Shown: positions 1 to 16,167, counted from the stretch's first letter. The stretch is 64,000 bases of DNA from Istiophorus platypterus (GCA_016859345.1 CM029122.1:2872001-2936000); one strand, 5' to 3'. The notes: generated from the letters alone by a model not told the origin. A program made the numbers and translations.

Positions 1-250
1 GAGTATTTCTTCCACCACTGAAAAAATGAAAAAAAAATCTAACAGTCTATTAAATAATTGATAAATAAACCAGTAATTCAGTACAAGGTTGGGTTTTTTT
101 ATCATGCAAATATTTAATTTCTAAACATGTAATAGAATACTTTTACAGTGTGATATTTCCACTTTTACTTCAGTAGAGGATCTGGCTACTTCCTGGCCTT
201 AGACGTTTACCCTTTACGTTGGCTCTGTTTTTGCTTGCGGCCGGACCCAG

Positions 251-5364
<5,114 letters not shown>

Positions 5365-5524
5365 AGACTTAAACCGAGGACTTGATGCCCAACCCTCAGT
5401 GATGTCTGAAAGGATGAAATAGACGAACTTATTTCAGGTCTGTTGCTCCAGACAAGCGTAAATGTTTTTTGAGCCCTGAAGTGTGGATGTCTACACATGC
5501 AAGGACACGTGATGTTCAAAAGAC

Positions 5525-5530
5525 ATTAAA
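5525..5530 (+). terminator. lcmt2 polyadenylation signal (ATTAAA)
   Basis: ATTAAA lies 160 nt after the lcmt2 stop codon and is the first good hexamer. It predicts cleavage around 5540-5555, within a few bases of where the opposite-strand crygs transcript should end. Confidence 0.55.
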
Positions 5531-5573
5531 ATAACTCCAGAGAAACGTATTCGGTTTGCTTGCTGGACAGGTT

Positions 5574-5579
5574 TTTATT
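5574..5579 (-). terminator. crygs polyadenylation signal (AATAAA)
   Basis: On the minus strand AATAAA lies about 92 nt after the crygs stop codon, giving a short 3'UTR as is usual for gamma-crystallins. The predicted cleavage site near 5555-5565 abuts the lcmt2 3' end. Confidence 0.65.
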
Positions 5580-5671
5580 TGTGAGACCTCAGTAAAGTTA
5601 TAATCAAATGTTGACCCGAATTGCCCTGACGGTGATCAAGTCTTTTTTTCGATGCCCGGACGGGGGTGGGA

Positions 5672-7331
5672 TCATTCGGTGAAGCGCCTGAAGGACTGGA
5701 CCGTGGGGGTGACAGCGCCCCAGTCGCCGGGCTTGCGGTACTCCCCCTTTTCCAGGAAGTACTGGCGTCCGCGGTAGTTCGGGTGCTCGTAGAAGACCCA
5801 CCAGCCGTCGAAGACCTTGCAGGAGTTGACCTCCCTCCAGCGGAACTTCTCGAGGAGGGAGGGGCAGTCCTCCGTGGCCTCGAGGGCCTGGCCTCCGAAG
5901 TCTGCCTTCTCATAGAGCTGCATCTTGTACAGGGTCCCGCTGGTCTGGAAGGTGACGGGAGGGAGAGAGGGGAGGCAAAGAAGGGGGTGGGGGGGATGTT
6001 GGGAATTAAAGCAGAGGATAGGTGGAAAGTGGAGGAAGAAGGGTGGAGTGCGGGGTCAGTGAAGGGGGTTGGGAAAGAATCCGAATGGAACATGGGGTGA
6101 GAGAAAAGGGGAAGGGGGGATATGTAGGGAGATGAGACTTGTGTCTAACAAGGAAAAAGCAGTTTGTGCAACACTTTAATTAAACCCCCTGTTATGGTTT
6201 CTAAGCAGAATATAAACATTTAGTTGAAAAAAAAAAAAAACGTCTTTAATGCTGCTGACAGCCACATTATGTGTTATTAACCGGTTATTAAAACTTAACA
6301 ATAATCTGAGCATCAGGTCTCGGGCGCGAACCACCGCATCGATTAGATAACGTGGTCAACTCAAACACCACCCCACGCTGTCCGCCCTCCGCTCCTGCCT
6401 TTATAAATAGCACAAAACTGTACGCGTGCAGCCCCCTGCCCACTGCATCGATTCCCGTATGAAAGCGGCGTCCCCGAAATCTGCCCCCGCAGGCTGTGGG
6501 TCGCCTGCACCGCGGCCTGATTTCATACAGATCCAGGTATTGACGAAGCCCTGCGGCCGCTGGCGGTATCGACGCCGTGGCGCGACCTCTTTAACGTCAG
6601 GTTTTTATCTATTTTTTTCTTTTTCTTTTTTTTTTTTTTTTTTACTTTCCCCAGCTCGCTGTGGTTTTTATCAGCTCGGCCTGCTCCTCGCCCGTCTGAG
6701 TCACGAACCTCGGAGTTCATAACTCGCAAAGTCGGGATCTTCAGCCTCGCTGGTGAGGAAAGATCTCAGCAGGAGTTTGTAGAGGGTGGAGGTTACGTAA
6801 AAGATCTGCATGCAATGTTCAGCTCGTTCAGTGAGAGAGGCCAGATCTGATTACTGGCGATGGCCCGACTTACGAAGTGGATCATCTTGCAGGAGCTGAG
6901 GCGGTCGTTGAGCCCCATCCAGCGCTGGTACTCTGGGTACTCCCCCCGGGTCAGGACGTACTGGTAGCCCATGAAGTTGGGCCTCTCGTACACCACCCAG
7001 GCCCCACTCTCCACCCGGATGGAGTTGCAGCGGCTCAGGTAGGTGTGGAAGTCGGAGCAGTCGCTGTCGCACTCATAGCGGCGGCCCTGGAAGTTCTTGT
7101 CCTCGTAGAAGACAATCTGTGGGGGGGGCAACAACAAGACATTCATGTCTCATCCCGAGTTTACGTTGTGTGTGTGGTAGATTCTCTTAACCGTCGGTCT
7201 GGTCCTGAAGAGTGCTCCTCAGGACGGTGCAGTTTAAACCTCCACCTAGAGTAAAAACCAGGGACACCTCAAACCAGCCAACAACAACTTTAAACTAGAT
7301 TAAAACATCCCAGATATCCCCACAGAAGAGG

Positions 7332-7373
<42 letters not shown>

Positions 7374-7440
7374 ACCACCTAACCTCTTTGCCGCAGTGTT
7401 ACCTGACCACCCTGCTTTTGTCTCAACTCACCCTGCCCAT
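5672..7440 (-). CDS. crygs: crygs, gamma-S crystallin
   Basis: Structural lens protein that helps maintain transparency and refractive index. Coding exons in transcript order: 7440-7432 (M-G-R only), 7116-6874 and 5944-5672, all phase 0, total 174 residues. This is the classical beta/gamma-crystallin layout: a tiny first exon, then one exon per two Greek-key domain. Exon 2 holds domain 1 (FYEDKNFQGRRYEC, YLSRCNSIRVESGAWVVYE, EYPEYQRWMGLND). Exon 3 holds domain 2 (LYEKADFGGQ, NSCKVFDGWWVFYE, NYRGRQYFLEKGEYRKP, ending SFRRFTE). The motifs match gamma-S better than the Met-rich fish gamma-M type. Compared with human gamma-S (178 residues) the N-terminal arm is about four residues shorter. The neighbour tbccd1 is the same as in human. 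Introns: 7117-7431 with a CA repeat, and 5945-6873. Confidence 0.95.
7333..7370. repeat. (AC)n microsatellite in crygs intron 1
   Basis: Uninterrupted AC dinucleotide tract of 38 nt inside the 315-nt first intron of crygs. Confidence 0.97.
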
Positions 7441-7559
7441 CTTGGATCGAATTTGTGGGACAGCCTTGGTGGTGGTAAGTGGTTTTGGTGGTGGTGGTGG
7501 TGTGGTGGTGGTGGTTCCCCCTGAGGTCTCGATGCTCCACTAGCCCCCTCACCGCTCCC

Positions 7560-7566
7560 TTTTATA
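7560..7566 (-). promoter_or_regulatory. crygs TATA box
   Basis: On the minus strand the sequence reads GATATAAAAGG, a near-consensus TATA element 120 nt upstream of the crygs start codon. It predicts a transcription start near 7530 and a 5'UTR of about 90 nt containing a GGT/ACC-rich run. Gamma-crystallin genes characteristically have TATA promoters. Confidence 0.75.
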
Positions 7567-7653
7567 TCCCCCCGCTTTCCCACGTTCATAAACAGCAACG
7601 GTGGGGGCAAAAGGGGGAACAATCGCTTTGTCATGAAAATGAGATCCAAAAAT

Positions 7654-7660
7654 TGAGTCA
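7654..7660. promoter_or_regulatory. AP-1 / half-MARE site upstream of crygs
   Basis: TGAGTCA followed by G, about 90 nt upstream of the crygs TATA box. It contains the core of the Maf recognition element used by L-Maf/c-Maf at crystallin promoters. The outer GC dinucleotides of a full MARE are absent, so an AP-1-like or half site is the safer reading. Confidence 0.4.
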
Positions 7661-8249
7661 GTGATTCTAGTGCTATTCAGTATTTCCAGAAAAGCGAGGA
7701 AGGATTACGGCATAATGGCCGGGCGTGGTAGGCGTCCATTGACCCCCACTTCTCTCCTGGCTGGGTCCCGTGCCCACCCCCCAGGGCTCCGGCTCCCGCG
7801 TGCCAGCTCCACCGGCTTGCCCCCCACCTGGCGAGGACCTGCCAACTCATGACTTATTTTCTGCCTTATGGATGAATCCAGATAGAGGCTATGGTGGAAG
7901 ACATGTCCAGATCCTTCACCTGCATAAATGTACTAGAGACACTCTATAAAATACTCAATCACAATTAAAAGCCCTGCATTCAAAATCAAATTAATGAAGG
8001 TATCAGCAAAATAAATTTTATGAATTAAAAGTTAAGTACTCCTGCAGAAAAAAAGGCCGTGTGATATATTGTTATTTTTATATATATATACTGCCTATAT
8101 TTGTTTATTGTATAATTAATACTTATGCATTGTTTATAAGCAGCATTTTATCATAGTAGTTGGTGATTGTGGAACTAATTTCACTTATTTCATATGATGC
8201 AGGGTCGTTTACAATCATGCACCGTATTTTATAAGCTCATCAAACAATG
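7661..8249. other. crygs-tbccd1 spacer, no gene seen
   Basis: AT-rich sequence beyond the crygs promoter with no supportable coding exon. The left half holds the CpG-poor distal crygs upstream region. The right half has a short TA run near 8080-8090 and merges into the inverted-repeat element at 8250. Confidence 0.6.
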
Positions 8250-8427
8250 CAGTGGCCACTTTATTAGGTACACCTGTGCAACCTGAGGCGAATCCATCAC
8301 AGCCGCTCTGATGTATGACATAATATAATGTAGCTAACACATAACAGTGTCTGTATAGGAATCATAAGACTAAATGGCAGAGCTGTTGCATTGGCTCGTA
8401 CAGGTGTACCTAATAAAGTGGACACTG
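8250..8427. mobile_element. 178-bp MITE-like element with 28-bp terminal inverted repeats
   Basis: The left end CAGTGGCCACTTTATTAGGT and the right end, read on the opposite strand, CAGTGTCCACTTTATTAGGT continue into a shared ACACCTGT. The 28-bp arms differ at one position. The interior is about 120 bp with no coding capacity. The CAG-type terminus and small size suggest a non-autonomous DNA transposon, possibly hAT-like, but no clean 8-bp target duplication is visible. Sequences ending in TTTATTAGGTACACCT are common in fish genomes. Confidence 0.8.
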
Positions 8428-8771
8428 AGCGTGCATTTCTAATTTAATAATTTGTAGCTTTACTGGCCAACGAGTGTAATAGAGTGAAAAAAAAAAAAGT
8501 AATGGAGTAGAAATACAAAGTGGCATAAAATGTGAATCAAGTAGAAGACAAGTAGCTTGAAATTTTACTCCAGTTTGTAGAACTGGAGTAAAAGTACTGG
8601 CGTTAACAGATGTATGAATGACTGCAGTTCATGCATTCAGTTCATTTCTCTGTCACTCAGACCAACTTTGTTCACTGGTTCCCATGTTGCTGCGTGCAAA
8701 GGTCAAAGGTCAAAGGTCCAAAATCGAAACATCCACAGCCAAGAAGCAAGAGGTGACCTCGTATTAGTCAA

Positions 8772-8958
8772 AAGCTTTATTTTTATTTTTTAAACAGTAA
8801 AAACAGACAGACAGATACATTGTGCTCTTCACGTAGTGAGGGGTGCGCAAAGGTGCGTGTTAAAAAACAAAAAAAAAGGGTTTGTTCTCGGACAGCAGTC
8901 AGTCATTTTACAGAGAAACCACCTTCCTCTTGAACATGAAGAAACACATCCCAGCATT

Positions 8959-8995
<37 letters not shown>

Positions 8996-10474
8996 AGTGC
9001 AAGTCCATCTTTCGTCCCTGCAGCAGGTCTGTTGTACGCAAGTGGAAGTGAAGGAGAATTTAAACGCTGAAAATGGTCCCGGAGGCACCAGAGATTTGTG
9101 AAATATTGTCAAACTACAGTGCTAAAATATACATATTTATATCTTTGAGTTAATAGAAAAATAAGCAGACATTTACGTTTTGTTAGGTTGGCATTCGGCT
9201 GATCAGCTGCTTCTGCTGTACTGAAGAAAATAAAATTAAAGAACAGGAAAAGAAAAACAAAGAAAAAAGCTGCTGTACTCTCACGTTGTACAGTCACTGA
9301 TGCCAGGAATAGACATTTGCCTCTGACAGCAGGTGAAAACACCTACAGGAACACAAATAATTGGGATGCAGCCAAAAAACAAACAACAAAAAAAAAAACA
9401 TGATGAAAAGATGTTAGCTTCTAACGTTTGGACGGTGCAGCTATGTATCTAAAATTAGGCTAACGTTCCTTCCTGTTTCCTCATAACAGAAAAGCTCCAT
9501 CGCTGTTTTTATCATATTCTAACAACACAGAAAGAAAGAAAAAAAAAACAAAACGCTACATCCTGAGCTAATAACTGTTGGTGCATTAGCACATCCTCAC
9601 CACCCAAAGTGCTGAATTCATTTAGCCTCTATATTCTCCATCTTTAAAATGCACATATAACTTCCCTTAATGAAAAAAAATCTATCTTTTTAACAGAAAA
9701 CAGCATGTAGTTTGCAGACCTGGGCCCAGTTTGGGAGAACAGGGTACAGCTCTGGTTCTCCAGGAACTTCACTGTGCTGAGCCTCAACCATCACCGGAGG
9801 CCGGCGCTCAAAAACGAGTCTGACTATGCCGAGTCACACAAGGACACTAAGTAGTAACAGTCATACTGAGTTACATTATACACTATAGAGCTTTAATGCT
9901 TGATGGGAACCAATGTTAGTGCCTGTCTGTCTGACTGATCTCAGCCTGTAACGGTAACAGTCGGTAATGGCGTCTTGCCTTGTCCCTCCTCAGCTGCTCT
10001 GACTTTCTTTCTTTTTTTGATTTTTGATTTATTGTCTCCAAAAACATCACATATCAGTAAACTCAAATCTAAACTTTTTCAAGTTTCCCTTTAAAAGTTG
10101 GTGGTGACTTCACAGATGTTACACCCATGTGTTTTTCTTCTCAAGCCTACATCTCCCCTTCAGTGACTGGCGATGTTGTTCTACAACATACCAGTCAACT
10201 CTCTCACGGCGGTTATGTTTTCTTAAGAAGAAACTGTAAAGCAACCCTCACCAGCTTCCCACTCAAGAATGGGTGACACACAAGTTGCTGTATAAGCTTG
10301 ATCGGCAGCTCCAGACTAAAGTGTAAATAACCAGACTGTACTCGCGGTAAACACTCCTCAGTTTGATGAGACGGGAGCTCCTGATGTCACTAATACAACA
10401 CATAGCCCGTTGTCATGCTGTGCCGATTTACAGGTACAAGTATCTTGCAGATCAATACTCAACAATCCAGCAAT
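8772..10474 (-). other. Probable tbccd1 3'UTR
   Basis: The 1.7 kb downstream of the tbccd1 stop has no exon-like reading frame. It contains AATAAA on the minus strand near 10028-10033, giving a ~440-nt UTR, and again near 8773-8778 in an A-rich cluster, giving a long UTR. Poly-A/T tracts are at 8966-8991 and 9227-9270. The UTR extent is an inference; transcript data would settle it. Confidence 0.45.
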
Positions 10475-13400
10475 TCAACAAGCCAACGGTGACTGCCTCT
10501 CCGCCCGTCCGGTCCTCATGTGCTTGGCACCGTTAGTCCGGGCCGCGGCCGGCCCGTTGGAGTCCCCACGGGAGGCTATCGCGGGCGGGATGAGGCTGTC
10601 CAGTTCCTGCCTGCTCCCCGTTTCCAGGAGCCACTTGTGGAACTTGACCTCCACCAGTTCCTGGAACTGCCGCCTCTGCTCCCTGGAGGACACACGAGAG
10701 AAATCTGTTACTGCGGAGAAACTGCGGAGGCAGACTACAGAGCAGGAAGGAGGCGGGAGGTGGGAGAGACGGGTGTTTGAATACAATAATACAGAAATAA
10801 ACCCCGTTGTTCCCTGTGCTGCCGGGGTCAGGTGGAGTGTGGAGCCCCCTCCGGCAGGTCTCCTGACACTAATGCCCTTACTGAACTCCATCATATCCCA
10901 CCAGCTGAGTGGCTAACTCACATTCCTATTGATTTTTTTTTTTTTTTTTCAGAACGGCTGTTCCGGTCTGACTTTCCACTGACAAAAATAGCACAATGGA
11001 TGATGGAATAATAAAACCTATTTTTACACATACACAGACGATCGGGTGTTTAAGTGCTATTAGATCATCTTAGTCTGCTTATTAATATCGGTCTGAAAAA
11101 GGTTCGATTTCCAACTCACTTGTTTAGCCGGGCCTCCAACACAGTTCTCTGCCAGCTCTGAATTCTCTTCTGCTTTTCATCCAGCGCTGCCTGATACTGG
11201 GGGGGCAAACCCCCTGGCACCTCACACGTGTCCCCCTCCATCTGGAAAGGAATGACCAGCGCATGGAACTCGGCGGGGGGCAGCAGGCGGTAGCAGGCGG
11301 GGTCCGGGTTGGAAGACGTGTTGAGCGAGGGGTTGACGAGGCCCTCGGTCCCCAGGAGCAGGGGCCGGTCCCAGGCGTTGGGGACCACGGCGAGCCCCAC
11401 GCTGGCCATGTGGTCCTCCAGGGAGGGGTAGAAGGTGTGGTAGGGTCCCAGCGTAATTTCCACGTTACCGGGCAGGAGCAAGGGGTGGGTGGGGGTCAAG
11501 GTGTGGATGGTGCAGCGCGACGAGGCCCCGATGGCGATCCTGCCGGCCACGCACACCAGCCGCACGTTCTGGCAGCTGTGGACGTGGACGCTGGTCTCGA
11601 CGGGCCCCAGAACCACGGTGCTGTCGCGGCATTTGTCCAGGCTGACGGATCTGAAGACAGAAACCATAACAGGTGAACTGGATCCCACAAAGTTATCAAG
11701 ATCTGAATGAAGTTCAGACCTTCAGCTTTAATTCAAGGGGTTTAACAAAAATAGCACATCAGTTATCATTATCGGGATCACAACCCTTTTTATGCGTAGC
11801 CCCTCACCTAACCGTACCTGAGGGGCGAGAGCAGGTAAATGAAGGCATCCGAGCATCTGTGGATTTTGACGTTGGCCCCCGTCAGCTTGTCTGAGGTCTT
11901 GGCCAGGGTCTGTCTGAAGACCTGGGACATCAGCACCATCTTACTGCCAGGCGGAGCCATGTGCGTGTTCCTGGCTATTCTGGCTCTCTTCATGGCCCCC
12001 TCCCCTACAGTGCACAAACACACAGACGGTCAAAGAAACGTACAAGTGTCCCGATTTCTAATACTTTACCCTCAAACAAAATACTGAACAGATTCCTCAT
12101 GAGCTCCGGTATTAGACCCAACTCCAGAAGATCAGATACCTTGCTGGGCCCAGGCCAGTTTCTTGCCTGAGCGCAGGCAGGCCGTCATCCCGAAGGGGTT
12201 GAATGTGAGGCCGTGCTGGAGGCACGAGAGCAGCTTCCTCAGGGGGAAGGAGCGGCTCTGTGCCGAGTAGCCGGCCTGGGCCTGGAGCTGAGTCTTGGTC
12301 AGCAGCCGGTGGATGGGCTGGACGGCCCTGTTGCCGCAAACCGAGCCCTCCAGGAGAAGATCCAGGCTCCGCACAGCCTCCAGAGATATCTAGAGGGGCA
12401 TTAAGTGTTTGAATAGTTTGTTTTAGAAAGATTATCTGAGTCAAAACTTCTACAAGCACAGATAACTGCATACAGAACAGCTGTTGTATGTTCTGTAGAT
12501 AGAAAGATTCTGAGGAAACATATGCTTTGCTTTTAAGGAAATGGAAATTAGACGTCACTGTCACCGTAGAGTGACATTAAATCTATCAACCTGCAATAAC
12601 TGATTTTTCTTTGGCCACTTGGAGGCAGTGGAAACAAGTTTTGAACACAACACTGACATACGCTAACTTTTTAGGCTAAAACGATGAAGCTACTGAAAAT
12701 CTTATTTACACTTCAGTTTCGGAGCAAAACTAAAATTCACTTGGCGTCGTGTTTGTCTCTGGTTTTGGTCTCCACCAGCTGCTGAGGGAAACATCTGGCT
12801 CTTCAGCTGCTAAATGCTCCTGATTGACAGCTGGTCTCTGACTGACTCCGTCTGCTGTTTGCTGCTGAGCAGGTATTGGACACGTGGTTTTCTACAGCTG
12901 TTTTTTCTGAAAACATCTGCTTGCTGCGGCCGAAAGCGACGCTGTGAGAACGTTGTACGAGAGCCACGACAGTAGGAGTACAAATAAAAGTAAAGTTGTG
13001 ATTTAAAGCTGTTAAACAATGAGCTGAAACCCACTTTAATTCTCTTTAGACTCATCACTACGAAACGACTTTACGTCATCATTTCACACATTGTTGTCGT
13101 AAAAAATATATAATATATTATAGCTGCTTTATGGTTCGCTGGTTTAAAGCAGTGCAGGATGTGTGCTGACCATCCACAGACCTGGCAGTCTCTTAGGGCC
13201 TGTCCGGACTCTGACAGCTGTCCCGGCTCCACCAGCAGCTCCAGAATCTCAGCTAGGTGGCTCTGCACAAAGGACAGGTGGGACTGGTCGTCCCAGTTCT
13301 GCTGAAACAAGCGGAAACCAAAAAGAAAAGGGGAGTATGAGCGACACATCACAAAGAACAGAATCACAGAATACTGCCAAACACGAGCAGCAGCAGTAGC

Positions 13401-14249
13401 AGTCCGTCTTTTGCAATTTCGCAGCGGCGAGGACCTTGTTCTGGGAGCTGGTCTTGGCCTCTCGGTCCGACGGCGACGGGGAGCGAGCGCGACGACCGGG
13501 CCACTCCTCGCCGATCAGGGAGTTGCGAAGAGACACACGGTTCAGCTGCTGGAGGTGGAGGAAGAGGAGGAACTGCAGCGTGTCCACAGACAACTGGGGT
13601 AAAAATAAAAAAGGAGAAAGAGAAACAAGGAGCGGGTGTGACCGTGCAGCTCCGACTCACATCTGACACCGACATCACAACAATAACCACACAAAGGCAC
13701 CAAACTCATGACAGAGTGAGACGTGACAAAGAAGTCAAGATAGGATTTCATTCTCTGGTCAATGAAGCCATCTGCACACGTCATCTTCCATCCACCTGTT
13801 CACCCCGAGTCTCTTTCTTTTTTCTTTCCTCACTTTGTTCCTTTGCTGGTCCAGCTCGCTCCTGGAGGAGCACAGGGAGAGACACTCGGCCCGCTCCAGC
13901 CTCTGCTCCGGCGTGTGGCCCACGAGGAGGTCGAAGGTCTCGAAGTAGAGCCAGGCCAGGTCCTCCGGGAGCTGCAGCTTCCCGCAGGCGATGTGCCTCC
14001 ACATGGGCCAGCCCAGGACGGGGAAGCAGCCGTCCCGCGTCCGCACGTAGACCGCCATCTTGCGGAGATAGTGCAGGCTGAGTTTGGAGGAGGGAGCCAC
14101 CTGCAACGGCATCGACTCTGGTTGTTTTACAAGTAAAATCCCGTTGATTATATTAGTACATTAAAAAGTCGTTAAAGTATATTCACCTGCAGGGCCCCCA
14201 GTAGGAAGGGCTCCATGCGGGGCCATACGCTCACACCGTCTGCCTCCAT
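10475..14249 (-). CDS. tbccd1: tbccd1, TBCC domain-containing protein 1
   Basis: TBCCD1 is a centrosome and basal-body associated relative of tubulin cofactor C, implicated in centrosome positioning and Golgi organisation. Coding exons in transcript order: 14249-14187, 14100-13834, 13593-13435, 13298-13182 (or starting 13301), 12389-12140, 12004-11818, 11650-11120, 10682-10475. They total 1782 nt, 593 residues in one frame; human has 557. The start MEADGVSVW matches the human N-terminus in length, and AC precedes the ATG at an acceptor, so a non-coding first exon lies upstream. Landmarks: SLHYLRKMAVYV, MWRHIACGKLQLPEDLAWLYFE, SVDTLQFLLFL and SGKKLAWA. The C-CAP/TBCC beta-helix (about residues 330-490) includes MSQVF, AHVKIHRC-like and FIYLLSPLRSVSLDKCRDS. 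The C-terminus KFHKWLLETGSRQELDSLIPP is family-typical and carries a ~35-residue tail not seen in human. My alignment puts alanine, not arginine, at the cofactor-C catalytic position. Confidence 0.95.
12597..13080 (+). repeat. Dispersed repeat family A, copy 1 (tbccd1 intron 4)
   Basis: Begins with an AACTGATTTTTCTTTGGCCA-like head and contains the diagnostic core GGTCTCCACCAGCTGCTGAG, then GAAACATCTGGCTCTTCAGC and CTGCTAAATGCTCC. Three further diverged copies with the same core order are at about 24695, 31041 and 63210. No long reading frame or terminal repeats are visible. It is likely an old non-autonomous element, possibly SINE-like or a LINE fragment. Confidence 0.75.
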
Positions 14250-14784
14250 GTCTGAAGAGAAAGGGAATTAAAAAACAAACACATGTGGAGGCTGGAAAGA
14301 GAAGCAGGTAAACAAGCAGAGCAAAGTGAAAACTTAGATAAATAGATTCATTGGAGAAGAGCAGAGCAGCTGCGGTGAGGCTGAAAACACAGGTGAACGG
14401 CCACGACGATGACAACCAGCCCGTCTACCTGACGCCCGGACGCTCCCATGACAACTGGCCCCCGCGCTGCTCATGGCACCACAACATCGGAGTCCGGCAG
14501 GCTAACCGAGCCGGCTCCCGGGTCCGGCCGAGCCGGTCCGACAGGCAGACGAGGGGCGACGGTCGGGCTGCGGGAGGCTGCTCTCTTTAACTTGGAGGTA
14601 ACTTCGCCACCGTGAACCCTCCGGCGGTAACTTAGCGCCGTTAGCTGCCGAGGCTAGCGGGGGAGGACGAAGCGCGGCCGCCTTGTTTCTGCTACTTTCC
14701 GCCTTTAACTCGGTCCCGGCAGCGCCGCTCCGTCGTGGCGGGAGGTGGGTGGGACATGGGTGAGGGTGAGGAGGGATCGGCGGC

Positions 14785-14865
14785 GGCTGCGGGCGGCTGC
14801 GGGCGGCTGCGGGTCTCTGCGGGTCCCTGCGGTCCCTGCGGGTCTCTGCGGTCTCCGCCGTCCGG
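14785..14865. repeat. 10-bp GC-rich tandem repeat in tbccd1 promoter CpG island
   Basis: Units of the form CTGCGGGCGG change to CTGCGGGTCT and CTGCGGTCC-type variants over about eight copies. Such G-rich repeats are mutable. The tract sits where the tbccd1 promoter is expected. Confidence 0.8.
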
Positions 14866-15479
14866 ACTCTCGTCCCTCGTTCCCGTTCTTCCTATTTGGC
14901 GCCTCCTCTGAGTTCACACCATCTGTTGCGCGCAGCACGCGGGGACGCGCTTTATGCTGTGTTCAGGTACCGTTGGCAGAATGGGAAGAATGTGGGATCG
15001 CTACTTGGGCTGCTTTTCATTTCATTTCATTTTATAAAATATGTGCGGGTAAAATATGTGGTGCAAAGCTATCGTGGCAACGTTTTATTTATTTGTTTGT
15101 TTTTTTATTTATTTCGTCGTTTGTTTGTTTAATTTCCCACATTTTTATGATTCCACATACATATAGTTAGGCTGTATTCCGATAGATGACGACTAGTGAC
15201 CGCCGAACCAAACACAACTTCGTCTTGTTATATAACTAGAAACACTGTCAATTTTCATAAATGCTTACATCTGTTCTTATGAGTGAAAACTTTTAATTTA
15301 ACATTATGTAAAAGACTTAATTTATATCCTCTCTCATATTTTTAAAATTATTATTATTATAACCGTGATTTTTGAGTTTGCCTTATTATAATAATGAAAC
15401 AGAATAAGTTGGTAAAATGATTCCTGAACCGAAATCTGCTTGGTGAGTATTGACATTTCCTGTCGAAGAGTTAATCAAA

Positions 15480-15790
15480 TAGATCCAAAAGAAGAACCGA
15501 CAAAACATTGCAAAAACCCTACAAAGAGATACCAAACAACTACAGCGAAAGCTCATAGCCCACTACCTAACTGCAGAACCCATGGTTGGATCACCGCCCC
15601 GGGGCCCTTGTTGTGTGTCTTACCCCCCGCCCTTGTTCCCTGTCACTCTCTAGACTAAAATACAAAAAAAAATTATCTAGAAAAAAAGGACACATAGAAC
15701 AACCACAAAGAAACAAAATGACAATAAACAGATGTGAAACAACTTCCAAGACAAGGAAAATTACCACAAAGGCGATGAATTAAACCTAAA
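15480..15790. repeat. Degenerate ACAAAATGACCACAAAGA-type dispersed repeat
   Basis: Repeated phrases such as ACCACAAAGAAACAAAATGA and CTACAAAGAGATACCAAACA, interrupted by a GGGCCC-containing stretch at 15597-15610. It resembles the reverse complement of the tract at 26210-26760, which has TTTTGTGTCTCTTTGTGGTC-type phrases next to GGCCC-rich sequence. No coding capacity. Confidence 0.6.
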
Positions 15791-16167
15791 AGACCAGCTA
15801 CAGACAAAACCCCTGGTTCCAGAGTGGCTGTCCTGCTCCTTGGACAGCATTTAACATTACATGTCTCCATGTCCTCATCCGTCCATGAGTGGGAGACGCG
15901 ATCGGTGAAATCCCTGATGTCTCAGACTCACAGTGACAAGAAAGAGGACGGCGTGAACGTTTCCTCCCCGCACTGATCTCATAGTTACGATTCAGTCGTT
16001 GGAACGTGAACGCAACATGACCCCTCACAACGACCGTGAGTAAAAAGCGTCTGTTTTTTTTTCGGGGGGGTCAACGGAAGTTAATTCATAAAAACATGGT
16101 GACACCTGAAGGGAAAAGGAAAAAAAAGGAAAATATTAAAATAAAGGCGCAGGAATCACGTCTTTAA

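Larger units (their letters stand above)
14250..16167. other. tbccd1-dnajb11 head-to-head intergenic region
   Basis: Positions 14430-14960 are strongly CpG-rich and should contain the tbccd1 transcription start and non-coding first exon on the minus strand; no exon border could be fixed. A 10-bp tandem repeat lies at 14785-14865. Positions 15000-15450 are AT-rich with no signal. Positions 15480-15790 hold a degenerate CACAAAG/ACAAAATG-type repeat. Positions 15800-16150 are unique sequence leading into the dnajb11 promoter. Confidence 0.6.

Noticed and set aside
5575..6093. 172-codon frame overlapping crygs exon 3 on the same strand
   Set aside because: It is an alternative frame of the crystallin exon plus intron; the real frame is the 90-residue Greek-key exon.
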